Origin: Stakelama saccharophila
Lineage (GTDB): Bacteria; Pseudomonadota; Alphaproteobacteria; Sphingomonadales; Sphingomonadaceae
DNA: 64,000 nt
Reading direction: 5' to 3'
NCBI RefSeq assembly: GCF_032229225.1
Contig: NZ_CP135076.1
Location: 911,001-975,000 of the forward strand
Positions 37,279 through 46,895 of this stretch are shown here, piece by piece. Position 1 is the stretch's first letter. Each line of letters begins with the position of its first letter. The position numbers and the translations under genes were made by a program. The notes beneath the pieces were generated by a model. The model ran no database searches. It worked only from the letters and a program-made list of their open reading frames with translations, and was not told the origin of the DNA.

Positions 37279-37361
37279 CCTGGGGCGGTGTCCTCTCGTA
37301 CCGGCGGGCTGTTCGCCTGTTCGCCAAAGGCCTAATGGTCTTTGACGTCGGGGCAAAGACG

Positions 37362-38366
37362 CTACGGCATCGCCGCCAGTTCCCGCACGACGCGCGCCGC
37401 CAGGGCCGGGCCGTGATAGACCAGCGCGGTGTAAAGCTGAACCAGGCTCGCACCGGCGTCGAGCCGCCGCTTCGCTTCGTCCGCGCTGTCGATGCCGCCC
37501 ACCGATATCAGTGGCACGACATCGCCGCTCGCGCTGCGCACCTCGGCCAGTTTCGCGCGGGCCAGCGCGGCGAGCGGTGCTCCCGACAGCCCGCCGCCTT
37601 CCCGCGCCGAGGGCGAGCGCAGGGTTTCCGGCCGGCTGATCGTCGTATTCGATACGATCAGAGCATCGACGCCGCCGTCGATCGCCGTGCCCACGACCGC
37701 TTCGATCTGCCGCCGGTCCAGGTCGGGAGCGATCTTGAGAAACAGCGGGCGACGCCCGGTATCGGTCGTTCGCGCCGAACTGCAGGCGGACAGAAGTTCG
37801 GCCAGCATCGCGGGCTCCTGCAGATCGCGCAGGCCCGGCGTGTTTGGCGAACTGATATTGATGGTGACGTAATCCGCCACTGGTGCCGCAGCGCGCACGC
37901 CGGCGGCATAGTCCGCGATCCGGTCGGTCGAATCCTTGTTCGCGCCCACATTGATGCCCAGGACGCCGCGGCGCCTTGCGCGTCCCGCGCGCGCCAACCC
38001 GGCCGCCAGGCCGCCATTGTTGAACCCCATGCGATTGACGATCGCCTGATCCGCCTTCAACCGGAACAGCCGCGGCCGGGGATTGCCGGATTGTGGGCGC
38101 AGGGTCAGCGTGCCGACCTCCACATGGCCGAAACCCAGCGCCAGGAGGCCGTCGACCGCCTCCGCATCCTTGTCCATGCCGGCAGCAAGGCCCAGGGCGT
38201 TGGGGAAGCGGATGCCGGCAACGCTGACGGGACGATCGGGCAATGTAGCGGCCGGTGCGAACGGCGCGCCCAGATTGCCCCAGCGCGCCAGCGCCGCGAT
38301 GGTCAGGCGGTGGGCGCGCTCCGGCTCCATGGCGAAGAGGGCGGGGCGGATCAGCGGAAAGGGCAT
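37362..38366 (-). CDS. pyrD: Dihydroorotate dehydrogenase (quinone), class 2
   Basis: Oxidises dihydroorotate to orotate in pyrimidine synthesis, passing electrons to quinone at the inner membrane. The 334 residues begin with an amphipathic membrane-binding segment (LIRPALFAMEPERAHR), then NALGLAAGMDKDAEA for FMN, the catalytic serine S173 in NISSPNTPG, and ISVGGIDSADEAKRRLDAGA for FMN phosphate. The ATG at 38366 is preceded by AAAGGG. It is upstream of and on the same strand as the acyl-CoA ligase, with 83 bases between, so co-transcription is possible but weakly supported. Confidence 0.95.
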   Translation of the reverse strand: MPFPLIRPALFAMEPERAHRLTIAALARWGNLGAPFAPAATLPDRPVSVAGIRFPNALGLAAGMDKDAEAVDGLLALGFGHVEVGTLTLRPQSGNPRPRLFRLKADQAIVNRMGFNNGGLAAGLARAGRARRRGVLGINVGANKDSTDRIADYAAGVRAAAPVADYVTINISSPNTPGLRDLQEPAMLAELLSACSSARTTDTGRRPLFLKIAPDLDRRQIEAVVGTAIDGGVDALIVSNTTISRPETLRSPSAREGGGLSGAPLAALARAKLAEVRSASGDVVPLISVGGIDSADEAKRRLDAGASLVQLYTALVYHGPALAARVVRELAAMP

Positions 38367-38603
38367 GGCGACCCTTTGCCGGTTCGGCGGTCGAAAATCA
38401 AAGTCCCGGAACGGGACGATTCTTTCGCAGATGTCGAATCCATCCAAGACCGAATCGCGCGACCATCCTACGTTCAAGTTGCGACCCGAGGATTCCAGAT
38501 TGGAATCTTGCCTGGCGGTTCGGTCCTTTGTGGCCGGACCGCTTTTCTTATGCTTAGAAGCAATATACTGTGTGCGAATACGCAATACAGGGGCTATTTC
38601 GAC

Positions 38604-39455
38604 ATGAGCGTACTACAACTTGAGTACATCATACCTTCAAGCGCCTTCGCGGATTACATTACATTATTTTATTATTTCCGCGCTGACTTGCCCGTTTTCG
38701 AGGATACCGAACGCGCCGATCATGCGCAGCTTCGGTTGAGACTGTCACCGGGAGGCGCGGAATACCGCTTCCCGGACGGAACGGTGCAGGTCGCGCCCGA
38801 TCTCCATGTGATCGGGCCGACTACGGGAGCGATGAAGGTGAAGGCACAGGGACCCGTCGTCTGTTTCGGCATGGGCGTCACGCCGGTCGGCTGGGGCGCA
38901 CTGATCGGGAACAACGCCTGGACGATGACGAACCGCGTGGTCGACGCGGTGGAAATAATGGGCCCGGCCGTCGCCGAAGCTGCCGAGAAGCTGAAGGGGC
39001 TCGAATCGCCCGATGCCATGCGAGAGATCGCCGAGGCGATGATCGGCAAGCTCTTGCGCAGCACCGGGCCCGATCTGGCGTTCATTCACACGGTCGACGC
39101 CTGGCTTGCCGATACGCCATCGCCGACGGTCAGCGCCCTGGCAAGGGCGACAGGGGTGTCCGCCCGCCAGCTAGAGCGCAAGTGCAAGTCGCTTTACGGC
39201 GCGCCGCCGAAGGTGCTCGCCCGCAAATATCGCGCCCTGCGCACCGCGGTGGCGCTGGTGTCGGACGGGGTATCGTCCGCCGACGCGATCGACCGGGGCT
39301 TCTACGACCAGTCCCATTTGATTCGGGAGGTGAAGCATTTCACCGGCCTCACGCCGGGGCAGATGCACGCAAATCCCAACCTGCTGGCCCAGTTGACCAT
39401 TGCGCAGCGCCATGCCCTCGGCGGCAGGGTGAAAAAGATCATCAGCCATACCTGA
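38604..39455 (+). CDS. AraC family transcriptional regulator
   Basis: A 283-residue regulator. The first 140 residues are a beta-rich sensing domain with YIIPSSAFADYITLFYYFRA and HVIGPTTGAM. The C-terminal 100 residues carry the double helix-turn-helix of the AraC/XylS family: VSALARATGVSARQLERKCKSLYG and ADAIDRGFYDQSHLIREVKHFTGLTPGQ. Its targets are unknown. The start at 38604 is favoured by an AGGGG stretch upstream; the frame is open for hundreds of codons before it, across the antisense of pyrD, which is not coding. The region before it (38490-38600) is relatively AT-rich, with a TATACT at 38564. Confidence 0.85.
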   Translation: MSVLQLEYIIPSSAFADYITLFYYFRADLPVFEDTERADHAQLRLRLSPGGAEYRFPDGTVQVAPDLHVIGPTTGAMKVKAQGPVVCFGMGVTPVGWGALIGNNAWTMTNRVVDAVEIMGPAVAEAAEKLKGLESPDAMREIAEAMIGKLLRSTGPDLAFIHTVDAWLADTPSPTVSALARATGVSARQLERKCKSLYGAPPKVLARKYRALRTAVALVSDGVSSADAIDRGFYDQSHLIREVKHFTGLTPGQMHANPNLLAQLTIAQRHALGGRVKKIISHT

Positions 39456-39499
39456 CAACCTCGGGCGGGGCGCAACGATCATTTCTCGATCGGTGGCGG

Positions 39500-39554
39500 T
39501 TGACGCAGGCCGCCGTCGCCGCCACATGCCAATCGGAACGAAATGGTCCGATTG
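39500..39554 (+). promoter_or_regulatory. suf operon promoter region with Rrf2-type operator
   Basis: The palindrome at 39530-39554 has 10-base arms with one mismatch (CAATCGGAAC / GGTCCGATTG) and a 5-base centre. It ends five bases before the sufR start codon. A TTGACG hexamer at 39500-39505 could be the -35, with transcription beginning inside the palindrome. This is the expected layout for self-repression by the Rrf2 protein encoded just downstream. Confidence 0.55.
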
Positions 39555-39559
39555 AACAA

Positions 39560-40060
39560 ATGCGACTGACAGCCCAGGCCGATTATGCCGTCGTGATGAT
39601 GACGGCCGCGGCGCGCCACTGCGGCGCGGGCAATCGGCTGAACGCGACGTCGCTCGCCGGGGAAACGGGATTGCCGCTGCCGACCGTGCAGAAGCTGGTG
39701 AGCAAGCTGTCGACGGCCGGCCTGGTGGAAAGCGCGCGCGGCACTGGCGGCGGCTTCCGCCTCGCCCGACCGCCCGCGACGATCAGCATCGCCGACATCA
39801 TCGAAGCGGTGGAGGGGCCGATCGCGCTCACCGCCTGCGTCGATGATGGCGGCAGGGATTGCGCGATCGAACGAAGCTGCCGGGTCCGCCCGCACTGGCG
39901 CGCCGTCAACGGTGCCGTTAGAGGCGCGCTGGCCGGGGTCTCGCTGGCTTCGATCAACGACTGGGAAACGCCCGCTCCGGTTTCCGCCGACAGCGGCGCT
40001 GAACGCGAACAAGGCCCGGCACCGCTCGCCGAGAGCGCGGCCGGGATCGGGAATGGATGA
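39560..40060 (+). CDS. sufR: Rrf2 family regulator of the SUF operon (SufR/IscR-like)
   Basis: A 166-residue repressor. The winged helix-turn-helix is at about 1-80 ([13 protein letters not shown] and [36 protein letters not shown]). Three cysteines, C93, C101 and C107, are spaced like those that hold a [2Fe-2S] or [4Fe-4S] cluster in IscR-type proteins, followed by a conserved HW. It should sense cluster status and repress or derepress the operon it heads. The start is at ATG 39560, just after a palindrome that may be its operator. The stop overlaps the first ATG of sufB (ATGA), so the two are coupled. Confidence 0.88.
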   Translation: MRLTAQADYAVVMMTAAARHCGAGNRLNATSLAGETGLPLPTVQKLVSKLSTAGLVESARGTGGGFRLARPPATISIADIIEAVEGPIALTACVDDGGRDCAIERSCRVRPHWRAVNGAVRGALAGVSLASINDWETPAPVSADSGAEREQGPAPLAESAAGIGNG

Positions 40061-41523
40061 TGGCGACGAAGAATGCCGAGGCGCTTGCCGCCGCGAACAA
40101 GAAGTATGAATGGGGGTTCTCCTCGGACGTGGAGCAGGACTTCGCTCCCAAGGGGCTGAACGAGGACACCGTTCGCTACATCTCCGCCAAGAAGGGTGAG
40201 CCGCAGTGGATGCTCGACTGGCGGCTGAAGGCGTTCGCCATGTGGCAGGACATGGTCGAGCCCGACTGGGCGAAGCTCGACATTCCCATGATCGACTATC
40301 AGAACGCCTATTACTATGCCGAGCCGAAGAAGAAGCCCGAGCTGAAATCGCTCGACGAACTCGATCCCGAGATTCGGCGTACCTATGAAAAGCTCGGCAT
40401 CCCGATCGAGGAGCAGAAGGTGCTCGCCGGCGTCGAGGGCGCGCGCAAGGTCGCGGTCGACGCGGTGTTCGACAGCGTCTCGGTCGCCACCACCTTCCGC
40501 AAGGAGCTGGAGGAGGCGGGCGTCATCTTCCTCTCGATCTCGGAGGCCATCAAGCAGCATCCCGAGCTGGTGAAGAAATGGCTCGGCAAGGTCGTACCGC
40601 AGCGCGACAACTATTTCGCCACGCTCAACAGCGCGGTCTTTTCAGACGGCACCTTCGTCTATGTGCCCGAAGGCGTGCGCTGCCCGATGGAGCTTTCCAC
40701 CTATTTCCGCATCAATGCGGAGAATACCGGTCAGTTCGAGCGCACGCTGATCGTTGCCGACAAGGGTTCTTACGTCAGCTATCTCGAAGGCTGCACCGCG
40801 CCGATGCGCGACGAGAACCAGCTTCACGCCGCGGTGGTCGAACTGGTCGCGCTCGATGATGCGGAGATCAAATATTCGACCGTTCAGAACTGGTATCCCG
40901 GCGACGAGAACGGCAAGGGCGGCATCTATAATTTCGTCACCAAGCGCGCTTTGTGCCAGGGCAGGAACTCGAAGGTTTCGTGGACCCAGGTCGAGACCGG
41001 CAGTGCGATCACCTGGAAATACCCGTCCTGCGTGCTGAACGGCGAAAATTCGGTCGGCGAATTCTATTCGGTTGCCGTCACCAATGGCCGGCAACAGGCC
41101 GATACCGGCACCAAGATGATCCACAACGGCAAGAACAGCCGTTCGACCATCATCTCCAAGGGCATTTCGGCGGGGCGCAGCGACAATACCTATCGCGGCC
41201 TCGTTCGCGTCGCGCCGGGGGCGGAGAATGTCCGCAACTTCACGCAGTGCGACTCGCTGCTGCTGGGCGACAAATGTGGCGCGCATACTGTGCCCTATAT
41301 CGAGGTCAGGAACCCCTCGGCGCAGATCGAGCATGAGGCGACGACATCGAAGATTTCGGAAGACCAGATGTTCTACGCCACCAGTCGCGGGCTCGACGAG
41401 GAAGCGGCGGTGGCGCTGATCGTCAACGGGTTCGCCAAGGAGGTGCTGCAGCAGCTTCCGATGGAATTCGCGGTCGAGGCACAGAAGCTGCTCGGCATTT
41501 CGCTGGAGGGGTCCGTCGGTTGA
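40057..41523 (+). CDS. sufB: Fe-S cluster assembly scaffold SufB
   Basis: Scaffold of the SufBC2D complex, on which iron-sulfur clusters are built from sulfur delivered by SufS. The 488 residues match the family length and contain the SufB core: [42 protein letters not shown], the parallel beta-helix with [30 protein letters not shown], and [16 protein letters not shown]. The C-terminal helical region has [29 protein letters not shown]. Two adjacent ATG codons (40057 and 40060) are both possible starts. It overlaps the stop of sufR by four bases and the start of the next gene by four. Confidence 0.96.
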   Translation: MMATKNAEALAAANKKYEWGFSSDVEQDFAPKGLNEDTVRYISAKKGEPQWMLDWRLKAFAMWQDMVEPDWAKLDIPMIDYQNAYYYAEPKKKPELKSLDELDPEIRRTYEKLGIPIEEQKVLAGVEGARKVAVDAVFDSVSVATTFRKELEEAGVIFLSISEAIKQHPELVKKWLGKVVPQRDNYFATLNSAVFSDGTFVYVPEGVRCPMELSTYFRINAENTGQFERTLIVADKGSYVSYLEGCTAPMRDENQLHAAVVELVALDDAEIKYSTVQNWYPGDENGKGGIYNFVTKRALCQGRNSKVSWTQVETGSAITWKYPSCVLNGENSVGEFYSVAVTNGRQQADTGTKMIHNGKNSRSTIISKGISAGRSDNTYRGLVRVAPGAENVRNFTQCDSLLLGDKCGAHTVPYIEVRNPSAQIEHEATTSKISEDQMFYATSRGLDEEAAVALIVNGFAKEVLQQLPMEFAVEAQKLLGISLEGSVG

Positions 41524-42014
41524 TCGCGTTCGCGATTTCGATCCCGGTGGCACAGGCGATGCCGCCCGAGACTTCTCCGGCTGCGCCGCAGGAGATTGTC
41601 GTCACGGCGAAGGCCGGCCGCGTCGCGCTGGTTTTCGACAAGGGCGAGGACGGGCGGCTGCACAATTGCCGCGTGCTGATCTCGAGCGGTGTCGACCGGA
41701 TCGACGACCGGGCTTGCGACGATCTGCCCGATTGCGTCGAGGATCAAACGGGACATCGCTTTTGCGGGGATGCGCTGTGGCGCCCCGCGGCGAAGAACGA
41801 GAATTCTCCGGACGAAGCCGGTGTGGCGATCAAGCTGCCGAAACTGGTCCAGCCCGATGCCGACCCGGCGCCCGTGCCGGAAATCGGACCGGTCGGCGCC
41901 GGCGGGCGGGACGAGGAAGCGGATCGCCAGCTCGTCGACCTGCCGCCGCCGCCCGAACCGGTTTCCGAGCCGACGATCCGCATCACCGGCGGTGCGCCCG
42001 CCGAACGGGAATAG
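41520..42014 (+). CDS. Unknown exported protein inside the SUF operon
   Basis: I do not assign a function. The frame starts at TTG 41520, overlapping the sufB stop, and gives a short hydrophobic segment ending at QAM, which looks like a weak signal peptide; the first ATG is at 41559. The body (about 25-95) has [33 protein letters not shown] and four cysteines (NC, AC, DC, FC spacing), consistent with a disulfide-bonded periplasmic domain. The C-terminal 65 residues are Pro- and acid-rich and probably disordered. A conserved but uncharacterised protein at this position is plausible. Placement between two scaffold genes is unusual for an exported protein. Confidence 0.65.
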   Translation: MIAFAISIPVAQAMPPETSPAAPQEIVVTAKAGRVALVFDKGEDGRLHNCRVLISSGVDRIDDRACDDLPDCVEDQTGHRFCGDALWRPAAKNENSPDEAGVAIKLPKLVQPDADPAPVPEIGPVGAGGRDEEADRQLVDLPPPPEPVSEPTIRITGGAPAERE

Positions 42015-42112
42015 GCGTATGCGGAACGAAGCACATGCGGCCTTTTCATATTCTGTCGTGAACCCTGCGCGCCGTCGCGGTTCGCCCCCATCCGAAAGTC
42101 GAGAATGAAGTC

Positions 42113-42955
<843 letters not shown>

Positions 42956-43244
42956 TGCAGTGCGCAGCAATCAACCGTCATGCCGGACTTGATCCGGCAT
43001 CCAGCGCGGACCGATCATTCGATATTAGAGCGTTCGCGTTTGCTTCGGACAGCGCATGGACGCCGGATCGAGTCGGGCTCTATCCCTTTCCGGCAAGTAA
43101 AGTGCATGCTCCTGCGAAAGCAGGAGCCCAGGATGCCAGGCGCAGCACCACGAGACTCTGGATTCCTGCTTTCGCAGGAATACCGGCAGTACCCTGTCCG
43201 AACGCGATAAACTCCGGTCAAGTCCGGGACGATAAGGTGCAAGC
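42956..43244. repeat. Compound repeat region between sufC and sufD
   Basis: This 289-base gap holds several hairpins: ATGCCGGA/TCCGGCAT (42980-42987 with 42993-43000), GCTCCTGC/GCAGGAGC with a GAAA loop (43108-43115 with 43120-43127), and ATTCCTGC/GCAGGAAT (43162-43169 with 43174-43181). The last two form the second copy of the dispersed element at 18917. A diverged partner of the first hairpin appears near 43070 (GCCGGATCGAGTCGGGC). It contains no gene I can support. Such a run can form RNA structure that uncouples sufD from sufC. Confidence 0.7.
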
Positions 43245-44330
43245 ATGACCCAGGCTCTCGACCTTCCCACGAAACGCCAGGAGGAATGGCGCTGGTCCGA
43301 CATGGCCGCGCTCGAAGCGGCGGCGCAATCTCCGATGGGCGACATGCCCGATGCGGACGCGTGGTTCATCCATGGCCTCGACGGCCCGCGCCTCGTCTTC
43401 GTCGACGGCGAATATCAGGCGAAGCGGAGCGACCCTGGCCCGATCCGCGTCGAGGCGCTCCCGGCCGATACCGAACACCCGCTCGGACGCCGCGCCGGCG
43501 GCACCGGCTGGATGCTGCGCGTAGGCGAGGGCGGCGCCGAAACCTGCATCCAGATCGTCCATCTCGGCTCGGGCGGTGCCAACCATGTGCCCGCGCGGAT
43601 CGAACTGGCGGCGGATGCGACCGCGAGTCTGGTCGAGACCTATGTCGGAACCGGCTGGGCCAACCGCCTGACGCGGATCGATCTCGGCCGCGGTGCGCGG
43701 CTGATGCGCTCCGTACGGCTGCTGCAGTCGGGCGGGTTCGTCTCGCTGCGCGACGAAGCGACGATCGGCGAAGCGGCGAGCTTGGTGTCGATCGTGCTCG
43801 GTGCGGGTGATATGGGCAGCCGTATCGACGGCGATCTTCGCCTGACCGGGGAAGGCGCCTTCGCCGAAATGGGCGGCGCGCTGCTCACCCGCGACAGCCA
43901 GTCGCAGGAGGCCGCGGTCGCCGTCCACCATGCGCAGCCCGAGGGATCGAGCCGACAGATCTGGCGCGCGGTCGCCGCCGACACCTCGACCGCCAGCCTG
44001 GCCGCCCGCGTGGAGGTTGCGCGCGATGCGCAGCGCACCGATGGCGAGCAGAGCTTGCGCGGCCTGCTGCTCAAGCGCACCGCGACGGTGAACCTCAAGC
44101 CCGAGCTGGAGATCTTCGCCGACGATGTGAAATGCGCGCACGGCGCGACGGTGGGCGAACTCGACAAGCGCGCGCTGTTCTACCTCGAAAGTCGCGGCGT
44201 CCCGCCCGCCCGCGCGCAGGCGATGCTCACCCGCGCCTTCGTCGCCGACGCGCTCGCCCGTATCGGCGAGGAGGCCGTGCGGGAGGCGTTCGCGGCGGAT
44301 GCGAACCGGTGGCTGGAGAGCGCGCTTTGA
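43245..44330 (+). CDS. sufD: Fe-S cluster assembly protein SufD
   Basis: The SufB-like scaffold partner in SufBC2D. The 361 residues include an N-terminal alpha region starting TKRQEEWRWSDMAAL, the beta-helix core, RQIWRAVAADTSTASLAARVEVARDAQRTDGEQSLRGLLL and a C-terminal segment AKCAHGATVGELDKRALFYLESRGVP with the conserved Cys-Ala-His. In the family the C-terminal His and the SufB Cys form the site where the cluster is built. The ATG at 43245 comes after the compound repeat region, and an AAGG stretch lies about ten bases upstream. Confidence 0.94.
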   Translation: MTQALDLPTKRQEEWRWSDMAALEAAAQSPMGDMPDADAWFIHGLDGPRLVFVDGEYQAKRSDPGPIRVEALPADTEHPLGRRAGGTGWMLRVGEGGAETCIQIVHLGSGGANHVPARIELAADATASLVETYVGTGWANRLTRIDLGRGARLMRSVRLLQSGGFVSLRDEATIGEAASLVSIVLGAGDMGSRIDGDLRLTGEGAFAEMGGALLTRDSQSQEAAVAVHHAQPEGSSRQIWRAVAADTSTASLAARVEVARDAQRTDGEQSLRGLLLKRTATVNLKPELEIFADDVKCAHGATVGELDKRALFYLESRGVPPARAQAMLTRAFVADALARIGEEAVREAFAADANRWLESAL

Positions 44331-44353
44331 TGATTGGTCCGACATCCAGCATT

Positions 44354-44425
44354 CCGTTCGTGTCGAGCGAAGTTGAGACACGCATGCCGCGCGATACGCT
44401 TCTCGACTTCGCTCGAAGCGAACGG
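44354..44425. repeat. Inverted repeat between sufD and sufS
   Basis: Arms of 25 bases (44354-44378 with 44401-44425) are inverted copies with three mismatches, with the core TCGAGCGAAGT. The element fills most of the 121-base gap between sufD and sufS. It is a different family from the repeats inside and after sufC, though similar in size. It forms a large hairpin in the operon message. Confidence 0.75.
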
Positions 44426-44451
44426 GTGATCGAGGCTCGGAGGAGGCGCGC

Positions 44452-45666
44452 ATGACCGTCACCATCGACACCCGCCCGCTCGACGTGCTTGCCGATTTCC
44501 CGGCGATCCCCGAGGGCTGGGCCTATCTCGACACTGCCGCGACGGCGCAGAAGCCGAAGCCGGTGCTCGATGCGATCGCGCGCGCCTATGGCGAGACCTA
44601 TGCGACCGTTCATCGCGGCGTGTATCAGCGCTCGGCGGACATGACGCTCGCTTATGAGGCGGCGCGCAAGCGGGTCGCCGACTTCATCGGCGCGGGATCG
44701 GCGGACGAGATCGTCTTCGTGCGCGGCGCGACCGAGGGAATCAACCTGGTCGCGCAAAGCTGGGCGGCGAGCCATCTCAAGGCCGGCGACCGCATTCTGC
44801 TGTCGACGCTCGAACATCATTCCAACATCGTGCCGTGGCAGATGGTCGCCGAGCGCGCCGGCGCCGAAATCGATGTCGTGCCGCTGACCGAGGATGGTCG
44901 CATCGACCTAGACGCGATGGCGGCGATGCTGACGCCGAAGCACAGGCTGGTGGCGCTCGCGCACGTATCGAACGTGCTGGGATCGGTGCTCGACGCGCGC
45001 CGCGCCGCCGACCTCGCGCACGGTGTCGGCGCGAAGATCCTGCTCGACGGCTGCCAGGCGGTGCCGCGCATGGCCGTCGACGTGGCGGCGCTCGACTGCG
45101 ATTTCTACGTGTTCTCGGGCCACAAGCTCTATGGCCCCACCGGTATCGGCGTGCTGTGGGCGCGCGGTGAGCTGCTCGACGCGATGCCGCCCTGGCAGGG
45201 CGGCGGATCGATGATCGACAAGGTCTCGTTCGCGCGCACCACCTATGCCCCGCCGCCGGGCCGGTTCGAGGCGGGGACGCCGCACATCGTCGGCGCGCTC
45301 GGCCTGCACGCGGCAATAGATTATGTCAGCGTCATCGGTCTCGACCGCATCCACGCACACGAAACCGCGCTGGTCGCGCGCGCGCGCGAGGCGCTGTCGC
45401 GGATCAATTCCCTGCATGTCCACGGACCCGAGGATTCGGCCGGGATTGTCAGTTTTTCGGTGCAAGGGGTACATCCGCATGACATCGGCACCATATTGGA
45501 TGAGAGCCGGGTCGCGATCCGCGCCGGCCATCACTGCGCCCAGCCATTGATGGCGGCATTGGGCATCGAGGCGACTGCGCGCGCGAGCTTCGGCGTCTAT
45601 AACAGCGCCGCCGATGTCGACGCGCTGGTAACCGGAATTGAGAGAGTAACGAGGATCTTCGGATGA
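44452..45666 (+). CDS. sufS: Cysteine desulfurase SufS
   Basis: PLP enzyme that takes sulfur from cysteine and passes it as persulfide to the SUF scaffold. The 404 residues are class II type. PLP is held by K225 in SGHKLYGPTGIGVLW; the catalytic cysteine is C362 in AGHHCAQPLM. THRGVYQRSADMT and ALAHVSNVLGSVLDARRAADLAH are typical. Class II enzymes depend on a SufE or SufU partner; none is encoded in this operon, so sufE must lie elsewhere. A strong GGAGGAGG site precedes the ATG. The stop overlaps the ATG of the next gene by four bases. Confidence 0.95.
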   Translation: MTVTIDTRPLDVLADFPAIPEGWAYLDTAATAQKPKPVLDAIARAYGETYATVHRGVYQRSADMTLAYEAARKRVADFIGAGSADEIVFVRGATEGINLVAQSWAASHLKAGDRILLSTLEHHSNIVPWQMVAERAGAEIDVVPLTEDGRIDLDAMAAMLTPKHRLVALAHVSNVLGSVLDARRAADLAHGVGAKILLDGCQAVPRMAVDVAALDCDFYVFSGHKLYGPTGIGVLWARGELLDAMPPWQGGGSMIDKVSFARTTYAPPPGRFEAGTPHIVGALGLHAAIDYVSVIGLDRIHAHETALVARAREALSRINSLHVHGPEDSAGIVSFSVQGVHPHDIGTILDESRVAIRAGHHCAQPLMAALGIEATARASFGVYNSAADVDALVTGIERVTRIFG

Positions 45667-46133
45667 ACGAAGAACGCAAGATCGCTGTGGAAGAAGTCGA
45701 TTCGGTGGAGGCGCCGGCCAGGGCGCGCGTCGAGGATGCGTCCCCGCGCGAGACCTTCGAGCGCAAGCGCGATTATCTCGAGGGCTTTCTTGCCAAGACC
45801 CCGGAGGCCCCGTCCGAAAGCGAGCCGGGCGGCGAACTCTACGATGCGGTCGTCGACGCGCTCAAGGAGATCTACGACCCCGAAATTCCGGTGAACATCT
45901 ACGATCTCGGCCTGATCTACGGCGTCGATGTGACCAAGGACGGTCATGTTGCCGTGGCGATGACGCTGACGACGCCGCACTGCCCGGTCGCGGAATCGAT
46001 GCCGGCGGAGGTGGAAATGCGCGTCGGCGCCGTGCCGGGCGTGGGCACGTCCGAAGTCAATCTCGTCTGGGACCCGCCCTGGGACCCGCAGAAGATGTCG
46101 GACGACGCGAAGCTCGAACTGGGAATGCTGTGA
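45663..46133 (+). CDS. sufT: SUF system MIP18/DUF59 protein SufT
   Basis: A 156-residue Fe-S maturation factor. The N-terminal 55 residues are charged and likely flexible; the DUF59 (MIP18) domain follows, with ALKEIYDPEIPVNIYDLGLIYGV and TLTTPHCPVAESMP, where the cysteine is the likely metal or cluster ligand, then VNLVWDPPWDPQKMSDDAK at the end. SufT homologues help mature specific Fe-S proteins, for example under iron limitation. It overlaps sufS by four bases and lies about 80 bases before the A-type carrier gene. Confidence 0.9.
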   Translation: MNEERKIAVEEVDSVEAPARARVEDASPRETFERKRDYLEGFLAKTPEAPSESEPGGELYDAVVDALKEIYDPEIPVNIYDLGLIYGVDVTKDGHVAVAMTLTTPHCPVAESMPAEVEMRVGAVPGVGTSEVNLVWDPPWDPQKMSDDAKLELGML

Positions 46134-46212
46134 CGACCAAGCCGGAGTGCTGGACGGCCGGTCGGGTCTCTTGCCCGGCCGCCCAGCACCGCTTGGGGGC
46201 ATGGAGAAGACG

Positions 46213-46569
46213 ATGACGACCACCAGAACCCGTAATCGCCCCGCTGCGATTATTCTGACGCCCGCCGCCGAAGCGCGGATCGCGGCGTTGATGGACAAGG
46301 CGCCCGAAGACGCGATCGGGGTGAAACTGTCGACGCCGCGGCGCGGCTGTTCGGGCCTCGCTTACTCGGTCGACTATGTTACCGAGGCCGACCCGATGGA
46401 CGAACGCATCGAAACGCCGGGCGGCACCTTCTTCGTCGATGCCGGGTCGGTACTCTATCTGATCGGATCGACGATGGACTGGGTCGAGGACGATTTCGCC
46501 GCCGGTTTCCAGTTCAACAATCCCAATGCAAAGGGCGCCTGCGGCTGCGGCGAAAGCTTCATGGTGTGA
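46213..46569 (+). CDS. sufA: A-type Fe-S carrier SufA (HesB/IscA family)
   Basis: A 118-residue carrier that receives clusters from the scaffold and passes them to target enzymes. The three conserved cysteines are C46 in RRGCSGLAY and C110 and C112 in the C-terminal CGCGESF. I chose the ATG at 46213 because GGAG lies six bases before it; an in-frame ATG at 46201 is also possible. It is the last gene of the operon, separated from sufT by about 80 bases without a visible promoter, and converges with a small membrane protein gene. Confidence 0.93.
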   Translation: MTTTRTRNRPAAIILTPAAEARIAALMDKAPEDAIGVKLSTPRRGCSGLAYSVDYVTEADPMDERIETPGGTFFVDAGSVLYLIGSTMDWVEDDFAAGFQFNNPNAKGACGCGESFMV

Positions 46570-46620
46570 GCCTGCTTGCGGCGTCGGGACCTCCTTTGGC
46601 GGTCGCTCCGCTGTCCAGCA

Positions 46621-46782
46621 TCAGCCGCCGTAGAACCGAACCAGCAACGCCACCACCAGCAGGGCGACCAGCCCGCCGATGAAAACGGCGCGGCGTGCGG
46701 GGGTGTTCAGGACGATGCGCCCGCCACGCGCATCGCGCGCCGAGATATGCTGGGCTTGGTCATCGGAGTCGTGTTCGGTCAT
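46621..46782 (-). CDS. Small membrane protein (53 aa)
   Basis: A 53-residue protein with a charged, hydrophilic N-terminus (about 1-27), then a single hydrophobic helix VFIGGLVALLVVALLVRFYGG at the C-terminus. It is likely a single-pass inner-membrane protein with the N-terminus in the cytoplasm, or a tail-anchored protein. The ATG at 46782 has a GAGGCGGAA site. Function is unknown. The start region lies opposite the upstream sequence of the gamma-glutamyltransferase gene. Confidence 0.6.
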   Translation of the reverse strand: MTEHDSDDQAQHISARDARGGRIVLNTPARRAVFIGGLVALLVVALLVRFYGG

Positions 46783-46895
46783 TTCCGCCTCTATACGGTC
46801 AATGCACCATGGGCCGTGTGGTTTCGTTCCGCATCCTTGTTTCGACCGGCCGAAGGAGGCATGGCCGTGTCGAAGCCAAATCATCAGGAGCCCGC

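Noticed and set aside
42956..43244. Small open frames in the gap between sufC and sufD
   Set aside because: They translate the hairpin repeats in several frames and on both strands; none has a ribosome site or protein-like composition.
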